Part shown: positions 17,662 to 26,563 of the stretch, one piece after another | Position numbering within the stretch: the first letter of the stretch is position 1 | Layout of the letters: each line of letters starts with the position of its first letter | From: Pseudoflavonifractor gallinarum | GTDB lineage: Bacteria; Bacillota; Clostridia; Oscillospirales; Oscillospiraceae | DNA length: 64,000 bases | Direction: 5' to 3' | Assembly (NCBI RefSeq): GCF_014982855.1 | Contig: NZ_JADCKF010000015.1 | Span: 1 to 64,000 of the forward strand | Position numbers and translations under genes: made by a program | The notes under the pieces: generated by a model | What the model saw: the letters and a program-made list of their open reading frames with translations, nothing else | Told to the model about the DNA's origin: nothing | Databases searched by the model: none

Positions 17662-17684
17662 CAGGGTGTCGCGGGGCGTTTTTT
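17636..17684 (+). terminator. Terminator or attenuator before the immunity array
   Basis: CGCCC...CCTGTC (17636-17654) pairs with GACAGG...GGGCG (17660-17678) around a 5-base loop, with mismatches in mid-stem, and six Ts follow. It lies 25 bases before the first DUF6138 gene, so it could limit read-through into the array. Confidence 0.6.
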
Positions 17685-17709
17685 ATTGTTCGGAAAGAGG
17701 TGGCCTGAT

Positions 17710-19185
17710 ATGAGTTTACCAAAACGAAATAGTGCAGACGGGCGCTGTTACTGGATGAAGCCCGAGGTACAGGAAGAACTGCAACCGCTCTTTGACCAGT
17801 GTATCCAGGATGCCATTGACGGGAGAATCACGCGGCTTGATTCCCTCTGGCCGCCGGTAGTGGTTAGCAGTCAAGGTGCGCCCTTTGCGGTGCACGATCT
17901 GGTGAGAAAATGGATTGAAACCCAGCGAGCGGAAACCATGGATGCGGAAAAGGCCATTGCCTTCAGCGAAAACCTGCGCCGCCAGAGCCGCTGGGGTGAA
18001 ATTGACCACCATCTACTTGATATGCTGAAACGGGAGCTACAAGAGAAGTATTTTGTTGCAACAGGCGATGAAGATGATCGCTTCTGGAATCGGGAATATT
18101 CCCTGAAACCAGGTATCCGTGCAGAGGAGGTCCCGGAGCCGCTGCTGCGTTTTGCCTGCTATGTGGCGGTGAGCTATAAAGTGTATGGTTTGGACTTTGA
18201 GTATCTGGACACCAATTACCTCTTTGGATTGGTGGAGAAAGTCCGTCCGGATATGGTGAAAAAGCTCCGGGAACACGGGACCGGCAGGCTGCCGCTCTCT
18301 CTGCAAAAGAGGAAAACAGAGCACTTCACTGCATCGGCCAACGATGCCTTTGCTGTGATCCGTATTACTGCCAGGGACAACACAGAGGAATGCTGCTATG
18401 AAGTGCTGGACTACCTGTGTGAGATTCTGGAGCAGGAGGATTTTCCCCGCAGCTATGCGGTGGAGTTCAAAGGGCCGGAAAAGAGTTATCTTCCCATCAC
18501 AGGACTGCCCAAAAAGGGAATAAACCAGCTCTTTGCCTGTGCCGTGCAGTACCCCGGCCTCCACTCCCTGATGGAGCGGTACGCCCGGCTTGCCATGCGG
18601 CAATACGAGCAGTACACCAATCTCAGCGATGAACAGTGTGCTCTCCCCGGAAGTTTTGCCGTGTTCGCCCTGGGAATGCTGGGGCAAGAGTGGCGGCAGC
18701 TCCTCTGGGATTATCTCGATCTCTGTGATGATGAGCACTCCCACTTACAGGAAAAATTCCTCCGGGAGTATGTGAAACAGTTCGGATTTACCGCCGATAC
18801 CGTCCCTGTATTTGTCCGTGGGGTGCTGTCCATGCAGAACATGAAGTATTCCAAGGACTATGCCGCGTGGATGGCAAACGCAGAAAGCCTGGACGCTCTG
18901 CTGGAGGCAAAAATCCACCTGTCCGAGACCGTTCCAAGCGGTTTTTCCTCCGACGAGGATGACGATGATGACGAGGACGAGGAACCCGCAGAAGAAACAG
19001 AAGCCAGCCCGGAGGAAGTGCTGCAATACGCATGGGAAACGGTCTGCTATGTGATCTGGGGCAAAGCCAGCGCCAAGGGTGGTCAGAAAGTGGTGGAAGC
19101 AGCTTCGGAGGAACTGAAGAAACTTTACCGACAGATTTTTATTCCGATAACGAAGAACCTGGAAGGAAGTGGTGACCTGCTATGA
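17710..19185 (+). CDS. DUF6138-like immunity-type protein (copy 1)
   Basis: A 491-residue cytosolic protein starting at ATG 17710 (MSLPKR), with AAAGAGGTGG upstream; the TTG at 17686 lies in the T-tract of the terminator and is rejected. Landmarks such as PGSFAVFALGML and DDEHSHLQEKF fit DUF6138, a family common in polymorphic-toxin immunity clusters. It is a tandem paralogue of the next gene, with long identical stretches (KTEHFTASAND, GLPKKGINQLFACAVQ). Unlike that copy it carries an Asp/Glu-rich insert near residues 416-440. The ATGA overlap with copy 2 indicates coupling. The biochemical role is unknown; immunity is inferred from family and context. Confidence 0.72.
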   Translation: MSLPKRNSADGRCYWMKPEVQEELQPLFDQCIQDAIDGRITRLDSLWPPVVVSSQGAPFAVHDLVRKWIETQRAETMDAEKAIAFSENLRRQSRWGEIDHHLLDMLKRELQEKYFVATGDEDDRFWNREYSLKPGIRAEEVPEPLLRFACYVAVSYKVYGLDFEYLDTNYLFGLVEKVRPDMVKKLREHGTGRLPLSLQKRKTEHFTASANDAFAVIRITARDNTEECCYEVLDYLCEILEQEDFPRSYAVEFKGPEKSYLPITGLPKKGINQLFACAVQYPGLHSLMERYARLAMRQYEQYTNLSDEQCALPGSFAVFALGMLGQEWRQLLWDYLDLCDDEHSHLQEKFLREYVKQFGFTADTVPVFVRGVLSMQNMKYSKDYAAWMANAESLDALLEAKIHLSETVPSGFSSDEDDDDDEDEEPAEETEASPEEVLQYAWETVCYVIWGKASAKGGQKVVEAASEELKKLYRQIFIPITKNLEGSGDLL

Positions 19186-20564
19186 GTTTGCCGAAACGCG
19201 ACGGCGTACATGGCCGTTACTACTTGATCCAGAAACCAGATACGAACCCCGAAGTGCTGGAACACGCCGATCAGTGCATCCAGGATGTGTTTGATGGAAC
19301 TGCAAAAGAAAACCATTCCGGCTATCCGGTGGTCGTTCGGAACCAAAGCGGAACGCCCTTTCTTCCCAGCCAGCTCCTGGAGCGGTATCTGTCCAAACTG
19401 CCTTTGAAGGGATTCCCCTATGAGGAAGCTGTTACATTCTGCGATGCCCTGCGGCGGTTGGTGGGCTGGAGGGAGATTGGCCACACCTTGGGAAAATACG
19501 TCAAACACCAGGTGCAGGAGAGGTTTTTTGAGATTGGAGAGAATGAGGACTACTTTTCGCCTTTCCCGCTCTGTACCGCATGGCCGGAGCTGCGTCCGGA
19601 GGATGTGGACGAGAACCTGCTGCGCTTTACTTGCTATGTGGCGGTCTGTTATACGGTGTATGGGGCCAGCGATAATACGATTATAACCGAACACTACCTT
19701 AATCTGGTTTCCCAGCTTCGCCCGGATATGGTGAAGCAGCTGAAAACAGCTGGCAGCGGCAAATTGCCAAAGGACATCCAGCGGCGTAAGACGGAGCATT
19801 TCACCGCATCGGCCAATGATGTGTTTGCTGCCATCCGCATCACCGCCAGGGACTCCACGGAGGAGTGCTATACTGAAATCCTGGACTACCTGTGTGCGGT
19901 GTTGGAGCAGGAGGGATTTCCCCGCAGTTACTCGGTGGAGTTCCGTGGGAAGGAAAAACGCTATCTGCCCATTCCCGGCCTGCCCAAGAAGGGAGTCAAT
20001 CAGCTCTTTGCCTGTGCTGTGCAGCACCCCAATCTTCATCCGGCTATGGAGCGATACGCTCGTCTGGCTATGCGGGAGTATGAGTGGTACCAAAACCTCG
20101 CGGATGAAGCCTGCGCGATACCCGGCTCTTTTGCTGTGTTCGCTCTGGGGCTGGAGGGAGAACCGTGGGCGCTGCTGGTGGCAGAGTATTTGGATCTCTG
20201 CGACGACGAGCACTCCTCCCTGCAAGAGAAATTCCTTCATGCCTTGATCCGGAAGTTTGGTTTCCAAACATGGACACTGGGCGTATTGGTACGGGGCGCA
20301 TTGTCTATGCAGTGGCTGAAGCCTGCCAAGGAATTCCGCAGCTTGATTGCCAATGTGGAAAGCCTGGATGCGCTGCTGACAGTCAAACGCCGCTTTTCCG
20401 CTTATCTCCTGCCGGAAGAGGACAAGGACCCGAAATTCCGGGCCATCGCTTGGCAGAGCCTGCTCTGGGCCATCTGGGGCCCGGCCTCCGAAAACGGCGG
20501 CAGCAAGGCTATCAAGACGGCACCGAAGGAACTGAGAGAGCGGTATCAGGAAATTTTTCGATAG
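19182..20564 (+). CDS. DUF6138-like immunity-type protein (copy 2)
   Basis: A 460-residue paralogue of the preceding gene, starting at ATG 19182 inside its stop codon. It again begins MSLPKRDG and keeps the conserved blocks RKTEHFTASANDVFAAIR, LPKKGVNQLFACAVQHP, PGSFAVFALGL and DDEHSSLQEKFLHALI. The acidic insert of copy 1 is absent, and the N-terminal ~130 residues have diverged more than the middle. A pattern of conserved core and variable N-terminus is usual where immunity proteins track different toxins. The stop is followed by AGGAGG for the DUF5713 gene. Confidence 0.72.
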   Translation: MSLPKRDGVHGRYYLIQKPDTNPEVLEHADQCIQDVFDGTAKENHSGYPVVVRNQSGTPFLPSQLLERYLSKLPLKGFPYEEAVTFCDALRRLVGWREIGHTLGKYVKHQVQERFFEIGENEDYFSPFPLCTAWPELRPEDVDENLLRFTCYVAVCYTVYGASDNTIITEHYLNLVSQLRPDMVKQLKTAGSGKLPKDIQRRKTEHFTASANDVFAAIRITARDSTEECYTEILDYLCAVLEQEGFPRSYSVEFRGKEKRYLPIPGLPKKGVNQLFACAVQHPNLHPAMERYARLAMREYEWYQNLADEACAIPGSFAVFALGLEGEPWALLVAEYLDLCDDEHSSLQEKFLHALIRKFGFQTWTLGVLVRGALSMQWLKPAKEFRSLIANVESLDALLTVKRRFSAYLLPEEDKDPKFRAIAWQSLLWAIWGPASENGGSKAIKTAPKELRERYQEIFR

Positions 20565-20575
20565 GAGGAAACAAA

Positions 20576-20902
20576 ATGAAAACCTTTGATCCCAATTATA
20601 AATTACTGGACGAGATGTATCAGGATGATTATTATCCTGCTTTTCTGGTAGATAAGGTCAAGGATGAGCTCCAGAAGGTCATCGACCTGCTGGAGGGCGG
20701 CGAAACCGACACCGAAGTAGTGCAGGAAAAGCTGGACGAAGCAGTTTGCGGCATCAATGACCTCCAGGACGAATTTTACGAGAACGACAGTGAGATTGAA
20801 ACGGTAGCCCGGGACTGTATCGGCGTCACTGTAGACTACATTTTGAAGTGGTTTGGCATTCCCATTGATATGGAGGAGGCCATCCGGGAAAGGGACTGGT
20901 AA
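20576..20902 (+). CDS. DUF5713-like small protein
   Basis: A 108-residue acidic protein starting at ATG 20576, with TAGGAGGAA 6 bases upstream. LLDEMYQDDYYPAFLVDKVK near the N-terminus, then INDLQDEFYENDSEIETVARD, are the hallmarks I associate with DUF5713, which occurs in immunity-gene neighbourhoods. No catalytic motif, membrane segment or signal is visible. It is co-directional with the DUF6138 pair and likely on the same transcript. About 65 bases of possible gene scrap separate it from the next gene. Confidence 0.7.
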   Translation: MKTFDPNYKLLDEMYQDDYYPAFLVDKVKDELQKVIDLLEGGETDTEVVQEKLDEAVCGINDLQDEFYENDSEIETVARDCIGVTVDYILKWFGIPIDMEEAIRERDW

Positions 20903-20968
20903 TTTTTCAGTGCTATGACCACATGGCTGTCGCTATGATGCAGGAATTGGGAAAAGGAGAAACTACCT

Positions 20969-23401
20969 ATGGCAGAGTTCAAACAGATCATAGAGGATGC
21001 TCTGGACATTCTGAAATTTGACGGAGCTGTACAGGACACTCTGGCGGAATTTCGAGAAAAATGGGGCGCACAGGTCCCGGCGCTGCTGAATGAACGCTTT
21101 GATGCCGTTGGCGTCCAGTATATGAAATTATCCCATGAAAAAGGGGCGGCAGCGTTGGGACAGGAACTTTCTGCCTTCGGCTGGGCGCTGTATAACCTGG
21201 ACGATGAGGACGAGTATTTGTTTGCCTTGATTCCAGAGGAAAAACGCAGCGAATGGGAACGCTACTGCAAAAAGCAGGGGCAATATTGCCACCTGATGAA
21301 ACAGCAAGGACGAAAATGGTGTGAACATGCCAAGGAGCAAGACCCTGGGAAGCTGATGCCCTGCGAGGAATACATACTTCAGGATGAGTACGATTATTTC
21401 TTCCATTCGCTGGCGGGTGATTTTGCGGCGGGAAAATGGAAAAACCTGGATGCAGAGGAATGGAAAAATGGCTGTGTGGCCGATCTGCGCCACCGTCCGC
21501 CGCAAATAATCCGCTCCCACAGCTTGCCGCACCTTGGGTGCCTTACCTATTCCGCGGAACATGAACTCTATGCCGCGTCCAGAGCCGCTGGCAGCGGGAC
21601 GATTGGCCGGGCATTGCTGAGCAAGAATCCAGCCACACTCAACTGGGCCGAACCGTCCCCCATTGGATATGACGGTCCACCCCAGACCCTGTGCTGGGCG
21701 GACCATTCCCTCTGGGTGGGTGATCCCACCAACGCTACACGGATTGAACTGACAGACCGTGGCACCTGCCAGGATGTGAAAAACTGGACTCTGCCAGAAG
21801 ATGGATGGAGCACCAAATACCATTGCGGCATTACGACAGACGGGCTGGGCCGGGTCTACTTTTCCAACGAGTGGTACAAGGGGCAGATTTACCGCTGGGA
21901 AAACGGCAAGGTAACAAAACATGCCTTCTCTCTGGATGGATACGACCATCTCTCCGAAGCGGTTCCCGTTCCCGGCACAGGCCGCATTACCATGATCCAT
22001 GCCGTCAGCGGCAAGGGGCGGATGGAAGAATGCCTGCTGGAACTGGATATGGACACCGGGCGGTGCCGCATCGCCCCCCTGCCCGGAATGGGCGAGGGGC
22101 TGAAACTTCGCTGGTTTACCGGGGACTGGCTGCTGGTGCAGGGAAACGGCGAGATCCTCTCCGATGACTTTGCCCAGCTCATCAATAGGAACACCCGTGA
22201 AGTGCTGCGTATCCGTCCGGGAATGTTCGGCGGGGAGAACATGCAGCACATTGGAATACTCACCGATGGCACGGTGGTCATCGTCACCCGGCGGGATAGG
22301 GTTGGGCCGGTGTTTCGTTATCCCATCGACTTCTGGGGCTTTCTTCGGACGGCAAACAAGCCCAAAAAGCTGGAATGGCGGGAGTACAAAGAAGTGTACC
22401 CGAATCTGCCCATCTTTCTGCCGCCCAAGACCACGGAGCGAAAAATCATTCTCAAAAAAGACAGCCTGACCATTCTGGGGTCGGTATTTACGCCGCCGTT
22501 TACCCTTTCGCAGCTGGCGGAAAAGCTGGGGCCCGCCCGCATTGTCCTGCAAAATGGAACACGGAAAAGCCCCATGACTGGCCGAGAGAGTTCCTATACC
22601 CAGGCACTTGCTTTGTGGGACGAGCTTGGACTCCAGGGCTGGTTGGATGAAGATGAGCAGACCATCAAAACCCTTGGTGTCCGGGTAGCGGCACAGGGAG
22701 AGTATGCGGTCCGGCAGACATTTGACGGAGCGGTTTGGATCGGGTCCAAGGACTACCGGGAGGCCAAATGGAAGGACTTTGGTGGCGTTGCCCATACCCT
22801 CAAATTAGGCGGCTTTACCGTTTATACCCGCTTGCCGGGTCCTGTTCCCGAGGAGCAGTCAGCGCAGAAAGCAAAGCTGGAGGCCCTCTCCGCCATGGTG
22901 CAGATCAGCTGGAAAGAGCCAGAGAAAAAGGCGGCGAAAGCGCAGAAATACAAGTTATCCAAGCCGACTGAACCAGTGCTGCACTTTGATACCTTCAACT
23001 TCAAGTTGGCGGTCATGGAAGTCCTGATGTACGAGAAAGGCTTACTGGCTCCTAAACTGGATGCCCATGAGTTTGCCAGAGAGTATAGCCGACGCAAGAT
23101 CGACATTGACGCGGAAGGGTATGAACCCATCCCAGAGATTCGGAAGTGGCTGGAGAAATACCCTGTCCCGGAGCGGCTGGCCCGGTCGGTCACAGAAATT
23201 GAGATGGATGGCGGCAGCGAGATTTATACCCAACTCTGTCCGTTCTGGGATGGCGAGGATGGAGCCTTTGATCTTAATACTATTACTGAGGCGGAACTGC
23301 GCCAGTTCCCCAATCTCAAACATATTACTCTCATGTCCTCCAAGCCGGAACAGGTGCTGCCGGTTCTGGAACGGTGCAGTATCAAGGTAGACTTGCTGTG
23401 A
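20969..23401 (+). CDS. Large immunity-type protein: beta-propeller-like + DUF7738 + DUF6892
   Basis: An 810-residue protein starting at ATG 20969, with AAAAGGAG 8 bases upstream. After an acidic helical N-terminus, residues ~150-480 contain repeated W/G-rich strands (for example GLGRVYFSNEWYKGQIYRWE) like beta-propeller blades. Residues ~490-620 (ILKKDSLTILGSVFTPPFTL, SSYTQALALWDELGLQGW) resemble DUF7738. The end (HFDTFNFKLAVMEVLMYEKG, RKIDIDAEGYEPIPEIRKWL) fits DUF6892. Fusion of several such modules is typical of poly-immunity proteins. No enzymatic motif is seen. Domain names are from memory of family patterns. Confidence 0.6.
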   Translation: MAEFKQIIEDALDILKFDGAVQDTLAEFREKWGAQVPALLNERFDAVGVQYMKLSHEKGAAALGQELSAFGWALYNLDDEDEYLFALIPEEKRSEWERYCKKQGQYCHLMKQQGRKWCEHAKEQDPGKLMPCEEYILQDEYDYFFHSLAGDFAAGKWKNLDAEEWKNGCVADLRHRPPQIIRSHSLPHLGCLTYSAEHELYAASRAAGSGTIGRALLSKNPATLNWAEPSPIGYDGPPQTLCWADHSLWVGDPTNATRIELTDRGTCQDVKNWTLPEDGWSTKYHCGITTDGLGRVYFSNEWYKGQIYRWENGKVTKHAFSLDGYDHLSEAVPVPGTGRITMIHAVSGKGRMEECLLELDMDTGRCRIAPLPGMGEGLKLRWFTGDWLLVQGNGEILSDDFAQLINRNTREVLRIRPGMFGGENMQHIGILTDGTVVIVTRRDRVGPVFRYPIDFWGFLRTANKPKKLEWREYKEVYPNLPIFLPPKTTERKIILKKDSLTILGSVFTPPFTLSQLAEKLGPARIVLQNGTRKSPMTGRESSYTQALALWDELGLQGWLDEDEQTIKTLGVRVAAQGEYAVRQTFDGAVWIGSKDYREAKWKDFGGVAHTLKLGGFTVYTRLPGPVPEEQSAQKAKLEALSAMVQISWKEPEKKAAKAQKYKLSKPTEPVLHFDTFNFKLAVMEVLMYEKGLLAPKLDAHEFAREYSRRKIDIDAEGYEPIPEIRKWLEKYPVPERLARSVTEIEMDGGSEIYTQLCPFWDGEDGAFDLNTITEAELRQFPNLKHITLMSSKPEQVLPVLERCSIKVDLL

Positions 23402-23410
23402 GGTAAAAGT

Positions 23411-24436
23411 ATGAAAGCGAAACTAAACGTGATAAAGAACTGGGAGTTCGAGGAATTTGAACTGACGGGAACTTCCTTCAAATACAGCCCGACTGGATGC
23501 AAGGGTATGGTAGCCCGCGGTGAGGATGAAATTGTGTTTTGGACCTATCATCTCTCGCAAAAGTGCAGCGGCGTTTTGTGGGTCAAAGGCGAAGTTTCCA
23601 GGTGGATTCCCAGCCCAGAGCGGAAAGAGCAGCAAGATGTTTGGGAAGTTCCTGTCTTGCTCTCATGCGACAGAGGAATACTATTGGTTTGCCCGGCCAG
23701 TAAATCCCTTTGGTGGATGCCGCAGATGGATGGAGAGTGGATTCCGATCTCCATGGATAACTGGTGTGCCCAGGGTATTCCCAAGCCGGTGGCAGTCACC
23801 GGAAGCCAGGGCGTTTTCCCTATTGTGTGCCGAGTGGACAACTCCGCTGATGCGACCAACAGTTTTACCAGCCTGACGGTAGACTTTGAAACCATGACTG
23901 CACACTGGGCAGAAAGCGGCTCTTGCGTATACAGCAAAGCAGGAACCCGACAGACCCATTTGGCGGCGGTAGAGCGAGCTGGCGGCAATTTTGCCCAGGC
24001 AGACTTTCACTACAACTATCCTATGATTGGCTCCATACTGGAACAGAATGGACAGTTTTATGCCTTTTTGGAAAGCAGCACTATCAATCCGGCAGGTCTT
24101 TCTCTCATGGGCTACTATTGGTATCTGGAACTGGAGGAAAACGGACTATTCAAAAAGAAACTGTGGGGCAAAGATAATTTAAGCCGCCTGCCCGGAAAAC
24201 ACGGGATGCGCGGAAAATTCTCCGGTGACAGGACTTGCCTGATCCTGTCTCCCATTTTTAAGAATGATGACTGGAAGGGTAAACAAAAGGTGCTGCGCCT
24301 TTCAGATTTGGTGCTGATCGACCTTGCCATGCCCCGTGGATACGCTTCCTTCCATGTGCTGGATGTATGGGGAAACCGGGCATTTCTCAGCGATGAGAAA
24401 AACAAGCTGGTTCTTTGTGAAATGACCTTGGAGTAG
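23411..24436 (+). CDS. Unrecognised immunity-array protein, possibly beta-rich
   Basis: A 341-residue protein starting at ATG 23411, 9 bases after the previous stop, with GAGGTAAA as ribosome site. The sequence is rich in Trp and in short W-x-G or G-x-W strands (for example MGYYWYLELEENGLF). This is reminiscent of the propeller-like part of the preceding gene, so the two may share a fold. There is no signal peptide, membrane helix or catalytic motif. Position and direction place it in the immunity array; function is unknown. Confidence 0.5.
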   Translation: MKAKLNVIKNWEFEEFELTGTSFKYSPTGCKGMVARGEDEIVFWTYHLSQKCSGVLWVKGEVSRWIPSPERKEQQDVWEVPVLLSCDRGILLVCPASKSLWWMPQMDGEWIPISMDNWCAQGIPKPVAVTGSQGVFPIVCRVDNSADATNSFTSLTVDFETMTAHWAESGSCVYSKAGTRQTHLAAVERAGGNFAQADFHYNYPMIGSILEQNGQFYAFLESSTINPAGLSLMGYYWYLELEENGLFKKKLWGKDNLSRLPGKHGMRGKFSGDRTCLILSPIFKNDDWKGKQKVLRLSDLVLIDLAMPRGYASFHVLDVWGNRAFLSDEKNKLVLCEMTLE

Positions 24437-24451
24437 TTATGAGGTAAACTA

Positions 24452-24829
24452 ATGGAATTATTTGTAAAAAGAATAGCTTGGGAGCTGGACAATGATGACG
24501 GGCTGTCCTGCCTGTTCTTTGAACTGGAGGATGGTTACTTTACACTCTCCCGCAAGACCGGCACGGAAGCACTCCGCTTGGAAATGAATGATCCAGCCAA
24601 TGGTCAGTTGATTGACCCGGACTGTTTTGAATATGCCCTTGATAATACCAGGTTTCGTCTAAATATCGTGCGGAACAACCGAAAGGTTCTGCGGTATCTG
24701 GAAGAACACCGCATCAACACGGAGTTGTATGGAGAAATCGTCCTTCACTACACCCCTCTCAGCAAGCCACAGCTTGAATCATTATCTGCCGTGACTCTCA
24801 GGCTGTTTTTCGGTGAACTGCTTTTTTAA
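24452..24829 (+). CDS. Unrecognised 125-aa protein of the immunity array
   Basis: A short acidic protein with alternating strands and no recognised motif. Its ribosome site GAGGTAAACTA repeats almost exactly the one before the previous gene. The spacing to both neighbours is short, so it is probably part of the same transcript. A small immunity protein is the simplest guess. Confidence 0.5.
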   Translation: MELFVKRIAWELDNDDGLSCLFFELEDGYFTLSRKTGTEALRLEMNDPANGQLIDPDCFEYALDNTRFRLNIVRNNRKVLRYLEEHRINTELYGEIVLHYTPLSKPQLESLSAVTLRLFFGELLF

Positions 24830-24870
24830 CTTGAGACAGGATCGCTCTGAATCAGAAAGAGGGAATGGCT

Positions 24871-25875
24871 ATGAACGAAAAACTATTTCGCCCACAATTT
24901 GACACCTTGAAACTGTCCGATAAGCTCTGGCTGATGCAGGGGCTGGCCGCTCGTTATCATTTGACATTTAAGGAACTATACGCCTTTTCCCGCTGGGGAC
25001 AAAGCTGCACCACCGGCCTGTTTGAAAAAGGCGGACGGGAGTTTGTCTTTGTCCCGGGCGATACCGTAACGCTTGGCTGGGAGGGCTTTGTCCACGGGAT
25101 GGACAAGGCCAACCAAGAGGAACTGACGGATATGTTTGCGGAAATCGAATATGAGGGCTCTGTGGAGGAATTTCTCCGGCAGGGCATGACCCCAGTACGC
25201 CGGGTGACCACCGGCCCCATGTTCGTAGGCAGAAAACTGGAGGAGATCGGCTGGGAAAGCGTACCCATGAACGATCCACGCATCATCGCCCCCCCCGACT
25301 GGCTGGAAAACTTGCAGAAGTGGGCGGGCCAGAACAGCCAGAGTTTTGAGATACACGAAACTGTCCGCTTTGAACGCAATGGGGATAGCTGGCAGGCGTC
25401 GCTGTGCCATCCAATGACCTACCCGGAGTTTCAGCGGTCCCTGTTGTGGGAGCTGGTAGCCAGCCTTCCCACGCCGGATGAGTGGGCCTATCTGTGCGGA
25501 GGCGGATGCCGTACCCTGTTTCCATGGGGGGATGGACTGGACTACTCCATGCATCTGCACCACTTTGAAAGCGAGGAAGATCGGGGCAAGCCATACGACA
25601 TGGAACAGCCCAACTTCTTTGGCCTGTCTATTGCCTACGACCCCTATAAGCGGGAGCTGGTAGATGGGAAAACATTGACCACCTGCGGCGGCGACGGCGG
25701 CTGTAATATCTGCGGTGGCATGGGTCCTTTGCTTGGATATTTACCCTGTTCACCTCACTGTAAACCGGAGGTTCGGGAAGATAACGAGATTCACAATGAC
25801 TATGACTTTTTCCGTCCTGTTATCCGGGTGCAGACATCCGGGTGGAGAATGGTATCGCCCGGAGATGAGAGGTGA
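24871..25875 (+). CDS. Formylglycine-generating-enzyme-like (C-type-lectin fold) protein
   Basis: A 334-residue protein. ATG 24871 is preferred over ATG 24865 because GAGGG ends about 7 bases before it. FVPGDTVTLGW near the N-terminus, LPTPDEWAYLCGGGCRTLFPWGD (residues ~202-224) and a closing FFRPVIRV match the framework of the FGE-sulfatase/SUMF1 fold. Conserved Cys pairs occur (CGGDGGCNICGG), but the oxygenase cysteine pattern cannot be confirmed, so it may be a binding protein rather than an enzyme. The reading frame stays open for 20 codons after the TGA stop. Confidence 0.55.
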   Translation: MNEKLFRPQFDTLKLSDKLWLMQGLAARYHLTFKELYAFSRWGQSCTTGLFEKGGREFVFVPGDTVTLGWEGFVHGMDKANQEELTDMFAEIEYEGSVEEFLRQGMTPVRRVTTGPMFVGRKLEEIGWESVPMNDPRIIAPPDWLENLQKWAGQNSQSFEIHETVRFERNGDSWQASLCHPMTYPEFQRSLLWELVASLPTPDEWAYLCGGGCRTLFPWGDGLDYSMHLHHFESEEDRGKPYDMEQPNFFGLSIAYDPYKRELVDGKTLTTCGGDGGCNICGGMGPLLGYLPCSPHCKPEVREDNEIHNDYDFFRPVIRVQTSGWRMVSPGDER

Positions 25876-25938
25876 TATTACCAGACGATTGACGCGGTGC
25901 AGGAGCGGCTGAACGGCTGGCAGCGGATAGGATTGTAA
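25876..25938 (+). other. In-frame 20-codon extension or gene scrap after the FGE-like stop
   Basis: Directly after TGA 25873-25875 the same frame continues as a helix-like stretch (YYQTIDAVQERLNGW...) and ends at TAA 25938. It may be the true end of the FGE-like protein, cut off by a nonsense mutation, or the tail of a lost immunity gene. Nothing in the sequence decides. Confidence 0.3.
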
Positions 25939-25952
25939 GGGAGGCATAATGG

Positions 25953-26522
25953 ATGATATATAGGTTTACGGAAGTATTAAACGATCTTGTTAATTATTTT
26001 CTCCTTGGTGACATTTTGTTGCTGGAGAACTGGAAGCAGGCAAATCATCTTTCAGATGATTTAGCGATGGAGTTTACCACAAACGAAAGCGGCGACAGGG
26101 TATTTTCCGAAGGAATTGTAATCCCAATGACCGGTATTGAAAACTATCCCTATACCATATTGTTCAATCTCTCTGGTGATAGACCGGAGCTGCGTAAAGA
26201 AAGAAACCGATTGCAGCTTAGAAAAAGTGGCTATTCCCTCAAAGTAGATCATAATATGCTGATGCTTTTTACATGGCCAATATTGGAACAGTTTACGCCT
26301 GAAAAGGTGAATGATCTGATTTCTTACTATAGAGTGCATAAGAAGCCGATGATTGAGCTTGCAAATGGCTGGTATCATATCGAGATTTTGGGTGGAGAAA
26401 CCTTGCAGGACGGGGACTATGAACCTACATTTGAGTTTGTGATACAACCAGCCACAAATGAAGAAGCCACCATAAATTCAGATATGAATTTTAGCTTTGA
26501 AATTACAAGCTCTGCTTATTAG
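25953..26522 (+). CDS. Unrecognised 189-aa protein
   Basis: ATG 25953, with AAGGGAGG 8 bases upstream. An overlapping ATG at 25949 stops after four codons and is not used. The protein is hydrophilic, with alternating strands and helices and no recognised motif, signal or membrane segment. Its DNA is more AT-rich than the genes on either side, suggesting separate acquisition into the array. An immunity role is inferred only from position. Confidence 0.55.
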   Translation: MIYRFTEVLNDLVNYFLLGDILLLENWKQANHLSDDLAMEFTTNESGDRVFSEGIVIPMTGIENYPYTILFNLSGDRPELRKERNRLQLRKSGYSLKVDHNMLMLFTWPILEQFTPEKVNDLISYYRVHKKPMIELANGWYHIEILGGETLQDGDYEPTFEFVIQPATNEEATINSDMNFSFEITSSAY

Positions 26523-26563
26523 AGAAACCTATCCATACCGAAGATGGAAAAGGAGATCATGAT

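Noticed and set aside
21128-22795. 555-codon minus-strand ORF opposite the 810-aa immunity-type protein
   Set aside because: It is a codon-bias shadow; the plus-strand reading has a good ribosome site, operon context and recognisable domains.
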